Positions 49,518 through 59,197 of a stretch of DNA of 64,000 bases are shown piece by piece. Every line of letters begins with the position of its first letter. Position 1 is the stretch's first letter. The stretch is from Sulfuricurvum sp. Its GTDB lineage: Bacteria; Campylobacterota; Campylobacteria; Campylobacterales; Sulfurimonadaceae. Location: assembly GCF_030691015.1 (NCBI RefSeq), contig NZ_JAUYFF010000019.1, positions 124,001-188,000 on the forward strand, written 5' to 3'. The notes beneath the pieces were generated by a model. It did no database searches. It was not told the origin of the DNA and saw only the letters and a program-made list of their open reading frames with translations. The translations under genes were made by a program, and so were the position numbers.

Positions 49518-51545
49518 GTGCTTTACCGTCCCCTTATCCTCTTTACCTGTACCCTTTCTCTTGCCTGTGCCGAGGAGATACTTCAGCTTGATAAAATAGC
49601 CGTTGAAGAGACCTATAGTGTGATCGAAGAACGTAAAGAAAATTCGATAGCCAAACGTATTATCAAAGGTGAAGAACTCACACAGTACGGTGATATGAAT
49701 GCCTTGGAAATGCTCAAACGCACACCTGGTGTAACGATCAGCGAGGGAAAAGGTAAAAAAGGTTCTCCCGGAAAAGGGTACACGAAAGTACTGATCGACG
49801 GAGAGGAAATTTCATCTACCAAGAGAGGAAATCCGCTCGAACATATCTCACCGGATATGATCGAACGTCTTGAAGTGATGACCAACGGTTCAGCAGAATA
49901 CAGTGCCGAGTCAATGGGCGGGATTGTTAATATCATCCTCAAAAAACCCGCTTCTGAAGGTAAAACAAGTGCAAAATTGACCGCCGGAGCGTATGAAGGT
50001 GAGCCTATGGCCTCTTTGTTTGCTCAGCAGGAAGGGAAAAGCGGGAAACTCTCTTATCTTGTCAATACAACGCTCTCGAATAATTCGCAGGATGATGCTT
50101 CTTCAACCTCGACCAATGCCTATTATGCGGAAAATGACAATGAATCACGCTATCGCTCGCTCAGTCTCAATACTAAACTGATCTATACACCCTCTACTAA
50201 AGACAAATATATGTTTGATGGTGCTCTAAATCGGAGTGATTATACTAAAGAGAGTACAGAAGATAGAGTGGGAAGTGTTAATGAAACGCTTCTTCAACAC
50301 GATGAAGGGGATGCGTTGATGCTCTGGGCTAAACTCTCAGGCAGTCATAATCTCTCCGGGACAGAGTTGGTCGAGTGGAAACTCAAATACCATGAAAACA
50401 ATTCTGAGGGGCTAACCCGTACCGATAATGCAACAACACTAAGGGAACAAAACGATGAAGGATCGTTTCGGGTTTCGGGTGCGGAGGGGAGTTACTCCAA
50501 AGCGTATGATACACATTTTATCAAAACCGGTGTTGAATTCAAGCGTTTGCATCAGCGAGATGATGTATCCACTTCCTTGAATGGTATATTGGATCCAGAT
50601 CAGCACCAGAGTTTACGCGAAGATAAAGGGTCTTTGTATCTTCAAGATGAAATTTCAATGAGTGAACAGATGATTGTGACACCGGGGATTCGCTTTGAAC
50701 GCTCCATTCGCCGTTTTGAGCAGACGGCTGATATCGATTATGTAGCCCCATCGCTTCATGCAGTGTATAAACTAAATGAGAATGATAACCTGCGTGCAAG
50801 TGTCGCTAAAACGGTCAAACTTCCCCGTTTGAGCGAGCTTTCCACCTCACTTGACAGTTCACTTGATGAAAATGATCTTAACCATCCCGATGTCACCGGA
50901 AATCCGAATCTAAAAGAGGAATCCGCACTCAGTTATGAAGTGCGTTATGAACATTTTTTTGATGACAAAGGAGTATTGAGTGTCGGCGGATTTTACCGTG
51001 TAATCGATGATAAAATTGAAAAATTGACAACATGGAATGGAACCCGATATGTTGAGAGACCTGAAAATGCAGGGGAGGGAAAGCTCTGGAGTTTAGAGTT
51101 CGAACTTAAAAAATCATTGGATCGTTATGTCAGTGGGTTAGGGGTGTTCGGTAACGCAACGTTTCAAGACTCCTCTCTTGTAACTGATGGCGTGAAAAGA
51201 ACCATAAAAGGAACCAATGACTATATCTACAACATCGGGGTCGATCATAGACTCGAATCATATCGTTTGACCTATGGGGCAGCCTATCGTTACGTGAGTG
51301 GTTATGATGATCCAATGGATGCGAGCGGTGTTGCTGAATCCCAAGAGGGGTATGGAACGCTCGATTTGTATGCTTCAAAGAGGCTGGATTCAATCTATAA
51401 ATTAGGGCTAAACCTCAAAAATGTTACTCAAGAGAGTATCACTACTACTTCTAAACGTTATAGTGCAGGGGTACTGAACGAAACACAAATTGATCATGAA
51501 CACTCCCGCTTTCATTTTCTCATTACGCTAGAGGGACGCTGGTAA
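49518..51545 (+). CDS. TonB-dependent outer membrane receptor
   Basis: The start is GTG 49518 with AAGGAA 7 bases upstream. The 675-residue protein has a signal peptide (about 1-18, ending LACAEE). The plug domain (about 30-150) shows LEMLKRTPGVTISEGKGKKG, VLIDGEEI and IERLEVMTNGSAEYSAESMGGIVNIILKKP. The rest is a beta barrel, with LRASVAKTVKLPRLSEL and a final strand ending EGRW. Heme or an iron chelate is the likely ligand because HemP lies directly upstream, but the sequence itself does not show heme ligands (no FRAP/NPNL motif). Confidence 0.88.
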   Translation: MLYRPLILFTCTLSLACAEEILQLDKIAVEETYSVIEERKENSIAKRIIKGEELTQYGDMNALEMLKRTPGVTISEGKGKKGSPGKGYTKVLIDGEEISSTKRGNPLEHISPDMIERLEVMTNGSAEYSAESMGGIVNIILKKPASEGKTSAKLTAGAYEGEPMASLFAQQEGKSGKLSYLVNTTLSNNSQDDASSTSTNAYYAENDNESRYRSLSLNTKLIYTPSTKDKYMFDGALNRSDYTKESTEDRVGSVNETLLQHDEGDALMLWAKLSGSHNLSGTELVEWKLKYHENNSEGLTRTDNATTLREQNDEGSFRVSGAEGSYSKAYDTHFIKTGVEFKRLHQRDDVSTSLNGILDPDQHQSLREDKGSLYLQDEISMSEQMIVTPGIRFERSIRRFEQTADIDYVAPSLHAVYKLNENDNLRASVAKTVKLPRLSELSTSLDSSLDENDLNHPDVTGNPNLKEESALSYEVRYEHFFDDKGVLSVGGFYRVIDDKIEKLTTWNGTRYVERPENAGEGKLWSLEFELKKSLDRYVSGLGVFGNATFQDSSLVTDGVKRTIKGTNDYIYNIGVDHRLESYRLTYGAAYRYVSGYDDPMDASGVAESQEGYGTLDLYASKRLDSIYKLGLNLKNVTQESITTTSKRYSAGVLNETQIDHEHSRFHFLITLEGRW

Positions 51546-51616
51546 AACTTCCCCTCTCTGTAAAGGGGCTATCCCTTTTCCATTAATGCATTCTTAATCT
51601 TTACAGCTGATATAAT

Positions 51617-51663
51617 TAATAATGCTTATCACTATTGACATTAATTCAAAGATGCGTTATATT
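51617..51663 (+). promoter_or_regulatory. Fur-like box and sigma-70 promoter before the siderophore receptor
   Basis: TTGACA (51635-51640), 17 bases, TATATT (51658-51663). The Fur-like element at 51617-51640 is 23/24 identical to that before hemP. A further Fur-like half (AGTAATTATCAATTG, 51676-51690) is in the early leader. Confidence 0.65.
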
Positions 51664-51694
51664 TCTACAAATGAAAGTAATTATCAATTGCTTT

Positions 51695-51741
51695 TAGCCA
51701 GCCAAAGCTTTCCATTATCCTTTTAAGCCTGTAGCCAGCCA
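51695..51741 (+). repeat. TAGCCAGCCA direct repeat in receptor leader
   Basis: Two exact copies (51695-51704 and 51732-51741), 37 bases apart, both inside the presumed 95-base 5' UTR. A related TAGCCAGC lies in the ferritin leader. Confidence 0.5.
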
Positions 51742-51764
51742 CTTCCAAAATTTAAGGAGTGCCG

Positions 51765-54062
51765 ATGGCCTATCATAACCGTTTTTTACATTCACAAATG
51801 CTCCCGATCGGGGCTATGCTTCTCAGTATGAGTGCAAGCTCATTATTGGCAAACTCAGCTGATTCCAATGCTACGATTAAAGCCATTGATATCCAAGAGA
51901 CAGTAGAAATAGAACTTCCTCGGTATCAGCCGGGTATTTCTAAAACTGCTAAAACCGGGCAATTGGCTCATGACGTACCTCAGGCAATTACTGTGGTAAC
52001 GAAAGAGTTGCTACACGATAAATCGGAATTTACTCTAAAAGAGGCGCTTAGTAACGTATCAGGGCTCACTTTTAATGCGGCAGAAGGGGGACGTATCGGA
52101 GACAATATGAACTTACGAGGTTTCTATACTTTCGGTGATTTATATCTTGACGGTATCCGTGACGTCGCTCAGTATAACCGTGATACGTTTAATCTCGAAT
52201 CAATTGATGTTCTGCGCGGCGGTGCGGCGATGTTATTCGGCCGTGGTCAAGCGGGTGGGGTTATCAATCAGGTGAGCAAAGATGCGGAAGCTGAAAATTT
52301 TGGCAAACTCTCGATCACTGTCGGCACGGATGACTATAAACGTACTTCAGCTGATGTGAACGTGATGCTAAATGATACGACAGCATTTCGTCTCAATGCA
52401 ATGGGAATGGATTCCGGAAGTACCCGCGATGATGTTTATAACGAAACGGTCGGTATTGCACCGACGATTACGTTTGGAGTTAATACCGATAATGAGTTCA
52501 GTTTATCCCATTATTATATGAAAACCCATATCACGCCCGATTACGGTGTTCCGTTTGACGGTGCGACTAAAAGACCTGCCGATGTAGGAAACGAAGTATT
52601 TTATGGATTTACAGATGACTACGAAGATAACCGTGTCAATATCACAACGGCCAGCTATAGCCATAAGTTTTCTAAAGATACGCAGCTTCGTTCCGTGATC
52701 CGTCATGCCGATTATCTCCGTGATAATTGGGCAACTGCGCCGGGTGGATATGATACGAGTAGCGGGGCGGATGATACGATTACCAGAGGGACAAAAGGAA
52801 ACGGTGCAAAAGAGAAAACCGATACATGGCAAAATGATTTTACGACTCAGTTTGAAGCCCTTGGAGTGAAACATGAAGCATTGGTCGGGACGGAATTTTT
52901 ACGTGAAGAACAAGTACGATGGGGACATGACGGGTTGTCAACGTATTACCCCAATATATCTTTGGCGAATGGACCGGCGAATGGACTTGCGGCGGTTCCG
53001 ACGAATGGGCAACGGGCATTGGCAAACAATGGAATCTGGTATCAGTACGCAACGACAGGTACACGATGGGCAGCGTCAATGCCAACCACAGCTGAATCAG
53101 GTTCAACGCTTCCGGATGCCTATAAATCAGTATATGGCAATAAAGAACGTAATATAAGCGGCGGGTACAAAGGACGTACGTGGGCGGTGTATGCGCAGGA
53201 TATTGTTGAAGTCGCACCGAATTGGAAAGTCATGGCAGGGTTTCGTAAAGATTGGCTAAACATGGATTACTATACCGGAGCGAATATGGTGCAAAATGGA
53301 GAGCTCCATTTTAACGAGATGAGTTACCGTGCCGGATTGTCGTATCAGCCGAGTAAACAACACCATTATTATCTTTCTTGGAATAATTCGTTTAATACGA
53401 CAGGAGATCTGTACTCTTTTTCCAATGCGTATGATCCTGAGCGAAGTGAAACGTATGAACTTGGGGCAAAATTTGAACTTTTTGAAGGAGACCTCTCGTT
53501 ACGTACAGCAATCTACCGTACGATCAAAGAGTGGGAACGTAATACTGACGTAGCAAGTGCATCAACTAATCCGATCCTCTCAAAAGAGCGTCATACGGAC
53601 GGTATCGAACTTGAAGTTGCAGGTCGTATTACCGATAACTGGGATGTATTTGCAGGCATCGCACTTATGGATCCGGAAGTAGATGCCGTCACGCCGGGCA
53701 AAGATGATATGTACATTGGTCAAAAACCGCCGAATTCAACCGACTACACGTTTAATCTCTGGACAACCTATAAGCTTGGCAGCGGATGGAAAGTTGGCGG
53801 TGGAATCGAGGGTAAAGGAGAGCGTGCTGTTTACAGCTATGCAAACGAAAGTGCGTCCAATGTATTTAATCCGAATATCGCACCTAGTTATATTCGCTAT
53901 GACGGAATGATCTCCTATACACAAAAGAATTACGCGGTTCAGCTTAATGTGAAAAATCTTTTGGATACTGTTTATTATGAATCGGCCTATATCAATGGAG
54001 GATTTGTTGTTCCGGGAACCGGACGTACCGCACAGGTGACGTTAGACTATAAGTTTTTTTAA
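51765..54062 (+). CDS. TonB-dependent siderophore receptor (Fiu/PiuA-like)
   Basis: ATG 51765 is chosen (AAGGAG 5 bases upstream) over GTG 51759. The 765-residue protein has a signal sequence (about 1-32, ending SLLANSA). The plug shows VPQAITVVTKELLHDKSEFTLKEALSNVSGLTFNAAEGG, DLYLDGIRDVAQYNRDTFNLESIDVLRGGAAMLFGRGQAGGVINQVSK, and the barrel ends with VTLDYKFF. This pattern is that of catecholate/monomeric siderophore receptors such as Fiu and PiuA. A PiuC-type dioxygenase gene follows, as it does next to piuA/fiu in Pseudomonas and E. coli. Confidence 0.92.
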   Translation: MAYHNRFLHSQMLPIGAMLLSMSASSLLANSADSNATIKAIDIQETVEIELPRYQPGISKTAKTGQLAHDVPQAITVVTKELLHDKSEFTLKEALSNVSGLTFNAAEGGRIGDNMNLRGFYTFGDLYLDGIRDVAQYNRDTFNLESIDVLRGGAAMLFGRGQAGGVINQVSKDAEAENFGKLSITVGTDDYKRTSADVNVMLNDTTAFRLNAMGMDSGSTRDDVYNETVGIAPTITFGVNTDNEFSLSHYYMKTHITPDYGVPFDGATKRPADVGNEVFYGFTDDYEDNRVNITTASYSHKFSKDTQLRSVIRHADYLRDNWATAPGGYDTSSGADDTITRGTKGNGAKEKTDTWQNDFTTQFEALGVKHEALVGTEFLREEQVRWGHDGLSTYYPNISLANGPANGLAAVPTNGQRALANNGIWYQYATTGTRWAASMPTTAESGSTLPDAYKSVYGNKERNISGGYKGRTWAVYAQDIVEVAPNWKVMAGFRKDWLNMDYYTGANMVQNGELHFNEMSYRAGLSYQPSKQHHYYLSWNNSFNTTGDLYSFSNAYDPERSETYELGAKFELFEGDLSLRTAIYRTIKEWERNTDVASASTNPILSKERHTDGIELEVAGRITDNWDVFAGIALMDPEVDAVTPGKDDMYIGQKPPNSTDYTFNLWTTYKLGSGWKVGGGIEGKGERAVYSYANESASNVFNPNIAPSYIRYDGMISYTQKNYAVQLNVKNLLDTVYYESAYINGGFVVPGTGRTAQVTLDYKFF

Positions 54063-54068
54063 GACCAT

Positions 54069-54085
54069 ACTCCCCCTGCGGGAGT
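54069..54085 (+). terminator. Possible terminator after the siderophore receptor
   Basis: ACTCCC-CCTGC-GGGAGT followed by TTTG. The stem is six pairs and the U run is short, so termination may be partial. Confidence 0.45.
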
Positions 54086-54142
54086 TTTGCAGTTAGAGGA
54101 TTTTAGTCTTTTAACTTCAAAACTTAGGCAAAGGAAATAAAC

Positions 54143-54826
54143 ATGTTACTCCATATACCCAATGTCCTCACCTCTGAACAGGTAGCACAATGCCGTGAAA
54201 TTCTTACCTCCTCAACGTGGGTGGACGGGAATGTTACCAGCGGAACACAGGCGGCAAAAGCCAAAAATAATTTGCAGCTTCCCGAAGAGTCTGAAGCGGC
54301 TGTAGCGTTGCAAAAAATTGTGTTAGATGCTCTAAGCAATAACGCACTGTTTTTTACGGCAGCATTGCCGAAAAAGATTTTCCCTCCGCTATTTAACTGT
54401 TATACGGGTGAATTTAATACGTTTGGCAACCATGTTGATAATGCGGTTAGAACGATGCGCGGCGGCGGTAAACGGGTGCGTAGTGATCTCTCGTTTACCC
54501 TCTTTTTCTCTGATCCCGAGGAATATGAGGGAGGAGAGTTAGTGATCGAGGATACATTCGGTTCGCAAATTGTCAAACTTCCGGCGGGTGATTTGGTACT
54601 TTATCCCTCATCGAGCGTTCATCGGGTTGAACCTGTAACACGAGGAGCACGTATTTCATGCTTTACGTGGCTGGAGAGCATGATTCGTGAGACAGACCGA
54701 CGACGGTTGCTGTTTGATTTGGATATGTCGATTATGGCATTTCGTGAGCGGTTAGGGGATGATGAGGATACGGTCAAACTTACGAGTATTTATCATAATT
54801 TACTCCGTACATGGGCAGATACGTAA
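54143..54826 (+). CDS. piuC: PiuC/PKHD-type Fe(II)/2-oxoglutarate dioxygenase
   Basis: The 227-residue cytosolic protein matches PiuC/YbiX hydroxylases: [21 protein letters not shown] at the start, the iron ligands H and D in [10 protein letters not shown], the distal His in [10 protein letters not shown] and the 2-oxoglutarate Arg in [10 protein letters not shown]. These proteins are regularly co-located with Fiu/PiuA receptors; the substrate is unknown. It lies 80 bases after the receptor and 28 bases before exbB. Confidence 0.92.
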   Translation: MLLHIPNVLTSEQVAQCREILTSSTWVDGNVTSGTQAAKAKNNLQLPEESEAAVALQKIVLDALSNNALFFTAALPKKIFPPLFNCYTGEFNTFGNHVDNAVRTMRGGGKRVRSDLSFTLFFSDPEEYEGGELVIEDTFGSQIVKLPAGDLVLYPSSSVHRVEPVTRGARISCFTWLESMIRETDRRRLLFDLDMSIMAFRERLGDDEDTVKLTSIYHNLLRTWADT

Positions 54827-54854
54827 TAAATACAATAACATAAAGGAAAAAGAA

Positions 54855-55277
54855 ATGGAAGAGTTGAAGTTAGTCGTCGATTATGCGACCTTGGGTATTT
54901 TAGGTGTAATGAGCGTAATAGCGTTTGCGTACGGAATCGAGCGATTTTTTTACTTTCGTTCAGTAAATGTAGAGCATTATGAGACAAAAAACAAAGCGGA
55001 AGCGGAACTTTCTAAAAATTTGACAACGATTTCGGTGATAGGTTCAAATGCCCCCTATGTTGGATTACTCGGGACAGTTGCAGGGATTATGGTGGTCTTT
55101 TATGAGATTGGACAAAGTGGTGGAATGGAACCTTCAGCTGTCGTTATCGGGCTCTCTTTGGCTCTTAAAGCGACGGCGCTTGGATTGTTGGTAGCGATCC
55201 CCTCTATGATGATTTACAGTGCATGTTTACGAAAAATGGATTTATTGATGGGGGCATGGGAAGATGCGCGCGCTTAA
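54855..55277 (+). CDS. exbB: ExbB proton channel subunit
   Basis: ATG 54855 (140 residues) is preferred: AAAGGAAAAAG precedes it and the longer frame is in-frame read-through of piuC antiphase sequence. Three helices are visible. The MotA/TolQ/ExbB motif is IGSNAPYVGLLGTVAGIMVVFYEIG, with VIGLSLALKATALGLLVAIPSMMIY in the last helix. The protein is of the short Campylobacterota type. It energises the outer membrane receptors via ExbD and TonB. Confidence 0.92.
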   Translation: MEELKLVVDYATLGILGVMSVIAFAYGIERFFYFRSVNVEHYETKNKAEAELSKNLTTISVIGSNAPYVGLLGTVAGIMVVFYEIGQSGGMEPSAVVIGLSLALKATALGLLVAIPSMMIYSACLRKMDLLMGAWEDARA

Positions 55278-55647
55278 ACGAGTTGAAGGGATCAATGTCG
55301 TTCCTCTGATTGATGTCGTTCTGGTTTTGTTAGCGATCGTGCTTACCATCTCAACATTTGTGGCATCGGGAGAGATTAAACTTGACCTTCCCAAAGCTGC
55401 CAGTGCAATTCAAACACCGCCGCAAAAGATCGAAATCGCAATCAATGAGAACGGATCACTGTTTTGGAATGGTAAAGAAATGAGTAAAGAAGAGTTAAAT
55501 ATTCACATTACAGCACTCAACATTGATTCCAGTGTAAGTATTCTTGGGGATAAAAAAGCATTTTTCAATGATTTTATTTTCATTCTCGATCAGCTAAAGC
55601 GTCAAAAAATTGAAAAAATATCGATTGTGACGAAGAGGGACGTATGA
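55264..55647 (+). CDS. exbD: ExbD
   Basis: The 127-residue protein has one N-terminal helix with the proton-carrying aspartate in INVVPLIDVVLVLLAIVL and a periplasmic C-terminal domain (EIAINENGSLFWNGKEM, KIEKISIVTKRDV). It overlaps exbB by 14 bases and tonB by 4. Confidence 0.93.
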   Translation: MRALKRVEGINVVPLIDVVLVLLAIVLTISTFVASGEIKLDLPKAASAIQTPPQKIEIAINENGSLFWNGKEMSKEELNIHITALNIDSSVSILGDKKAFFNDFIFILDQLKRQKIEKISIVTKRDV

Positions 55648-56321
55648 AAACGAAACGTTATTTTTTGCTTTCCGTATTTTTACATGCAGTTCTTATTACT
55701 GGGGCAGTTGCACTATCTTCCATTCCCGAAGAGGAAAAAGAAGAAGAGATTATTTTAGAACTTTCTATGGATGCTTCTGCTCAGGAGTCTCCGATACGGA
55801 TGAGTCCTCAACCAGCATCTTCTAAACTGACAACAGCCTCGACGGAACGGATTGAAAAAACTGAAATTACCTCGGTTATAAAAAAAGAAGAGCAAGAAAC
55901 AATTCAAAACGAGGCTTTTGAAGAGCCAAAACCAATCGCGACTGCTCAAGCAACTGTGACAGCTGTACCGCTCAAAGAAATCATACCTACCCCTCCGCCG
56001 TCTCTTCCTGTAGAAAAGATTAATACAGAAGAAGAATATTTGGATGATCATCTCTCTTCTATTCGTGATCTGTTGGTCAAATACCGTAAATATCCATCAC
56101 AAGCCGCCCGTTTAAAACAAGAAGGGGTCGTAAAAGTGACGTTTCGACTAAAACAAAATGGTGAGATCGAAGATATTCGAATCCTTGGAAGTTCGGGTTA
56201 TGATATTTTGGATAGTGATGCGATGGCATTGATTCAGAAAACAGCAGAGTATTTTCCAAAACCGCCTAAAACGGTCCGTATTACAGTGCCGTTAAATTAC
56301 GCATTGAAAGTTCGTACATAA
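55644..56321 (+). CDS. tonB: TonB
   Basis: The 225-residue protein has an N-terminal membrane helix (LLSVFLHAVLITGAVAL with the conserved SVFLHA pattern), an acidic and Pro-containing periplasmic linker, and a C-terminal TonB_C domain (about 145-225, YRKYPSQAARLKQEGVVKV, then GEIEDIRILGSSGYDILDSDA). The linker is acidic (EEEKEEEI) and Pro-poor compared with E. coli TonB. It acts with ExbBD on the two receptors encoded upstream. Confidence 0.92.
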   Translation: MKTKRYFLLSVFLHAVLITGAVALSSIPEEEKEEEIILELSMDASAQESPIRMSPQPASSKLTTASTERIEKTEITSVIKKEEQETIQNEAFEEPKPIATAQATVTAVPLKEIIPTPPPSLPVEKINTEEEYLDDHLSSIRDLLVKYRKYPSQAARLKQEGVVKVTFRLKQNGEIEDIRILGSSGYDILDSDAMALIQKTAEYFPKPPKTVRITVPLNYALKVRT

Positions 56322-56430
56322 CGCATATGCAAAGAAAGTAATAAACCTAAAGGATCATTTTAGAGGTTATTCGTTAACTGTTGTAGGATAATATGGTTAC
56401 GATTTTTACACTACATTAGAGGAGTACCTT

Positions 56431-56628
56431 ATGAAAGATAATGAACCAACCCTTAGTTCTATCGAGGACTATAACACCCTTGAGGGATCTAAGAAAAAAG
56501 TAGTATGGGCTGTTATTATCAGCGGACTGCTTATCGGCTCTATTTTTTTAGTGGCTAAAATGGTCTATGGTGATGTGGAAGATTCTGTTCCAGTGAGCGA
56601 GAAAATCGGGAAAGTTCCAGTCAAATAA
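56431..56628 (+). CDS. Small single-helix membrane protein, unknown
   Basis: The 65-residue protein has an acidic N-terminus, one helix (VVWAVIISGLLIGSIFLVAKMVY) and a short polar tail. AGAGGAG precedes the ATG. No family is recognised. It is separated from tonB by about 110 bases with its own likely promoter, so membership in the iron block is not certain. Confidence 0.55.
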   Translation: MKDNEPTLSSIEDYNTLEGSKKKVVWAVIISGLLIGSIFLVAKMVYGDVEDSVPVSEKIGKVPVK

Positions 56629-56662
56629 TGGTAAAATCCCCTTTTTTTAATCAAGGAATTTT

Positions 56663-57907
56663 ATGATCACGACCGTTATCGGAGTTTATACCCTTTACAT
56701 TATTATCCGTTTGTATGTCAGTGTGATGCAGATCGGCTATATCAATCAGATGAAGCGTAAAGGTGCCGTTTTAATGGGGGAGCGGGAATATCTGGATGCC
56801 GCTAACTATGCGGTTGCCAAAGAGAAGCTCGGAATGATGGAGACGTTTGTTGAATACGGACTTTTTCTCCTATGGATGGGGGGGATGATGGCATGGCTCG
56901 ATTCTGCTTTAATTTCCCAAACTCCACTGACACAAACGATCATAGCCGTAATGGGACTTATTGTGATCAATGCTCTTGTGATGCTGCCGTTTGGTTGGAT
57001 TTCAAAATTCAAAATCGATGCTCAGTACGGATTTAACCGCTCATCACACGGTCAGTTTGTCAAAGATACCCTGATCAGTACCCTTTTAACCCTTGTTATC
57101 GGCAGTTTTATGGTTTGGATCGTATCGATGATTATAACGTCCAGTGAGTTATGGTGGTTGTGGAGTTTTGCGTTTATTATGGCCGTTGTTATTGCTATCA
57201 ATATGTTCTTCCCTACCATCCGAGCGCTCTTTTTTGATAAAGTGACTCCGTTGGAAGACCCTGAACTCCGAGATCAGATCGAAGCGTTGATGGCAAAAAC
57301 GGGGTTTGTCAGCAGTGGTGTTTTTATCAGTGACGCGAGTAAACGCGATGCCCGTCTAAACGCCTATTTCGGAGGACTCGGAAAATCAAAGCGGGTGATA
57401 CTTTTTGATACCCTTATCCAAAAGCTTACCCCCTCAGAACTTGTCGCCGTCTTGGGACATGAGTTAGGGCATTTTGCCCATGGGGATTTGTACAAAAATA
57501 TCACGATGGTAGGGGTAATGCTGTTTGGGATGTTTGCCCTTTTCGGTAATTTGCCTGAAACCCTTTATATGGAACTTGGGGTTTCACAAAGCCCTCATAT
57601 CGTCATGATGCTCTTTATTCTCCTTCTCCCTGTGGTCAGTTTTGTTATGATGCCGTTGATGGGGATTATGAGCCGCCATAATGAATATGAAGCCGATCGA
57701 ACGGGTGCAGAACTCGGCGGTGCCGAGCATCTAGTCAATGCCCTCAAAAAACTGGTAACAGAGAACAAAAGCTTTCCGTTATCGCATCCGCTCTATCGCT
57801 TTTTTCACACGACCCATCCTCCGGTCGTGGATCGGCTCCGTGCGTTAGGGTATGATATCAGCATTGAAAAAGATGAAGGATATGCCGACCCATGTCCAAA
57901 CGACTAA
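56663..57907 (+). CDS. M48-family (Ste24/CAAX-type) zinc metallopeptidase
   Basis: The 414-residue membrane protein has several helices and the zinc motif HELGH in VLGHELGHFAHGD (about residue 268). A third ligand is in HNEYEADRTGAELGG. The layout matches bacterial Ste24-like M48A peptidases rather than HtpX (longer N-terminal helices, KFKIDAQYGFNRSS). It probably degrades or trims membrane proteins. It overlaps prmC by 16 bases. Confidence 0.9.
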   Translation: MITTVIGVYTLYIIIRLYVSVMQIGYINQMKRKGAVLMGEREYLDAANYAVAKEKLGMMETFVEYGLFLLWMGGMMAWLDSALISQTPLTQTIIAVMGLIVINALVMLPFGWISKFKIDAQYGFNRSSHGQFVKDTLISTLLTLVIGSFMVWIVSMIITSSELWWLWSFAFIMAVVIAINMFFPTIRALFFDKVTPLEDPELRDQIEALMAKTGFVSSGVFISDASKRDARLNAYFGGLGKSKRVILFDTLIQKLTPSELVAVLGHELGHFAHGDLYKNITMVGVMLFGMFALFGNLPETLYMELGVSQSPHIVMMLFILLLPVVSFVMMPLMGIMSRHNEYEADRTGAELGGAEHLVNALKKLVTENKSFPLSHPLYRFFHTTHPPVVDRLRALGYDISIEKDEGYADPCPND

Positions 57908-58725
57908 AAGAACTTCACGAAGAGATTACGCTCCGATTGAACGGTGTCGTAGACTCTCCCCGCCGCGAGGCGGAACTTCTCCTTATCGCCTATTTAGGCA
58001 AAGATCAGCTCTATTTTATTACCCATCAAGAGGATATGATTGATGAGAATGATCCGAAGCTTTTGGAATGGATAGCAAAACGTAGCGCTAACGTACCGCT
58101 TGAGTATTTAACCAATCGCGTCAGCTTTTACAGCAGAGAATTTTATATTGATGAGGGAGCTTTAATCCCCCGTCCTGAGACAGAACATTTAATCGATGAA
58201 GTCTTAGCGCACGTTTCACTCGATGATGCGATGAGCGTTGTCGAAGTGGGGGTAGGGAGCGGAATTATCTCTATTCTCCTTGCGTTGCATTTACCGAATG
58301 CCCGTTTTATTGCCGTTGATATTTCGCCGCGTGCATTGGCGGTTGCCCGTCGTAATATCGACATGTTCGGTTTGAGCGATCGGATCGAACTGCGTGAGGG
58401 GGATTTGCTCTCATCTATCACTGAAAAAATCGATTTTCTCGTCTCTAACCCCCCGTATATCGCCCAAGACGCTCCGCTAGAGTCTAATCTCTCGTATGAG
58501 CCACAAAATGCCCTTTTCGGCGGGGAAATCGGGGATGAGATGATTCGTGCTTTGCTGGATGAAGTTTACGTTCGCCGTATTCCTTTCTTTGCGTGCGAGA
58601 TGGGTTACGACCAGCGATTAAAGGTGCAAGAGTATCTTAAAAATTTTGCGGTACAATCTTTGGATTTTTATACCGATTACGCTGCGTTTGATCGGGGATT
58701 TGTATTAAAGGCTATTCATGAATAA
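57892..58725 (+). CDS. prmC: Release factor glutamine methyltransferase
   Basis: The 277-residue protein has an N-terminal helical domain and a SAM methyltransferase domain with VVEVGVGSGIISILLAL and the catalytic NPPY in FLVSNPPYIAQ. PrmC methylates the GGQ glutamine of RF1/RF2. RPETEHLIDEVL and AYLGKDQLYFITHQE-type motifs confirm the family. It overlaps the DUF4149 gene by 8 bases. Confidence 0.94.
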   Translation: MSKRLKELHEEITLRLNGVVDSPRREAELLLIAYLGKDQLYFITHQEDMIDENDPKLLEWIAKRSANVPLEYLTNRVSFYSREFYIDEGALIPRPETEHLIDEVLAHVSLDDAMSVVEVGVGSGIISILLALHLPNARFIAVDISPRALAVARRNIDMFGLSDRIELREGDLLSSITEKIDFLVSNPPYIAQDAPLESNLSYEPQNALFGGEIGDEMIRALLDEVYVRRIPFFACEMGYDQRLKVQEYLKNFAVQSLDFYTDYAAFDRGFVLKAIHE

Positions 58726-59197
58726 GAAAGTGGTTATTGACGTTCTTTATATTTTACTCATTGCTATGACGGCAGGGGCTGTTTTGGTGCTTGGCGTGTT
58801 TGTGGCCGCCGTAGTCTTTCACTCAGAAGTCTATCTAACCCTCCCGCTTTTATCCCGCTACGAAGAGGGAAAAATCATGGGAGAAATCTTTCGCCGTTTT
58901 ACCTATTGGGCCTATTTTATGAGTGCGGTCATTGCTGTGTACGAAGTTTCCCGTTACAAAGTGATGCAGATTGATAAAATTTCGATTTTGAGTGCATTGG
59001 GTTCTATCGGAACACTCCTTTTATTCAGTGCCGTCTATACCCCAAAAATTTTAGAGTATCAATCACGGGGAGAAGCGGCGATCGATGCCTCATTCGAAGC
59101 CCTTCATAAAGCAAGTGAGATCGATTTTAAAATTTTGCTCCTCACGCTGTTGATTTTATTTAGCCGTAGAGCTTATTTGATGGCGGTGAAAAAATGA
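58718..59197 (+). CDS. DUF4149 membrane protein
   Basis: The 159-residue protein has four predicted helices. VLGVFVAAVVFHSEVYL, FRRFTYWAYFMSAVIAVYE and the final YTPKILEYQ segment resemble the DUF4149/TMEM205-like family. Function is unknown. It overlaps prmC and the ABC ATPase gene, so all four genes from the M48 peptidase onward form one transcription unit. Confidence 0.75.
   Translation: MNKKVVIDVLYILLIAMTAGAVLVLGVFVAAVVFHSEVYLTLPLLSRYEEGKIMGEIFRRFTYWAYFMSAVIAVYEVSRYKVMQIDKISILSALGSIGTLLLFSAVYTPKILEYQSRGEAAIDASFEALHKASEIDFKILLLTLLILFSRRAYLMAVKK

Noticed and set aside
51545-51575. Terminator hairpin after the first TonB-dependent receptor (CCCCT...AGGGG)
   Set aside because: Five pairs with a long loop and no clean U run; too weak to list.
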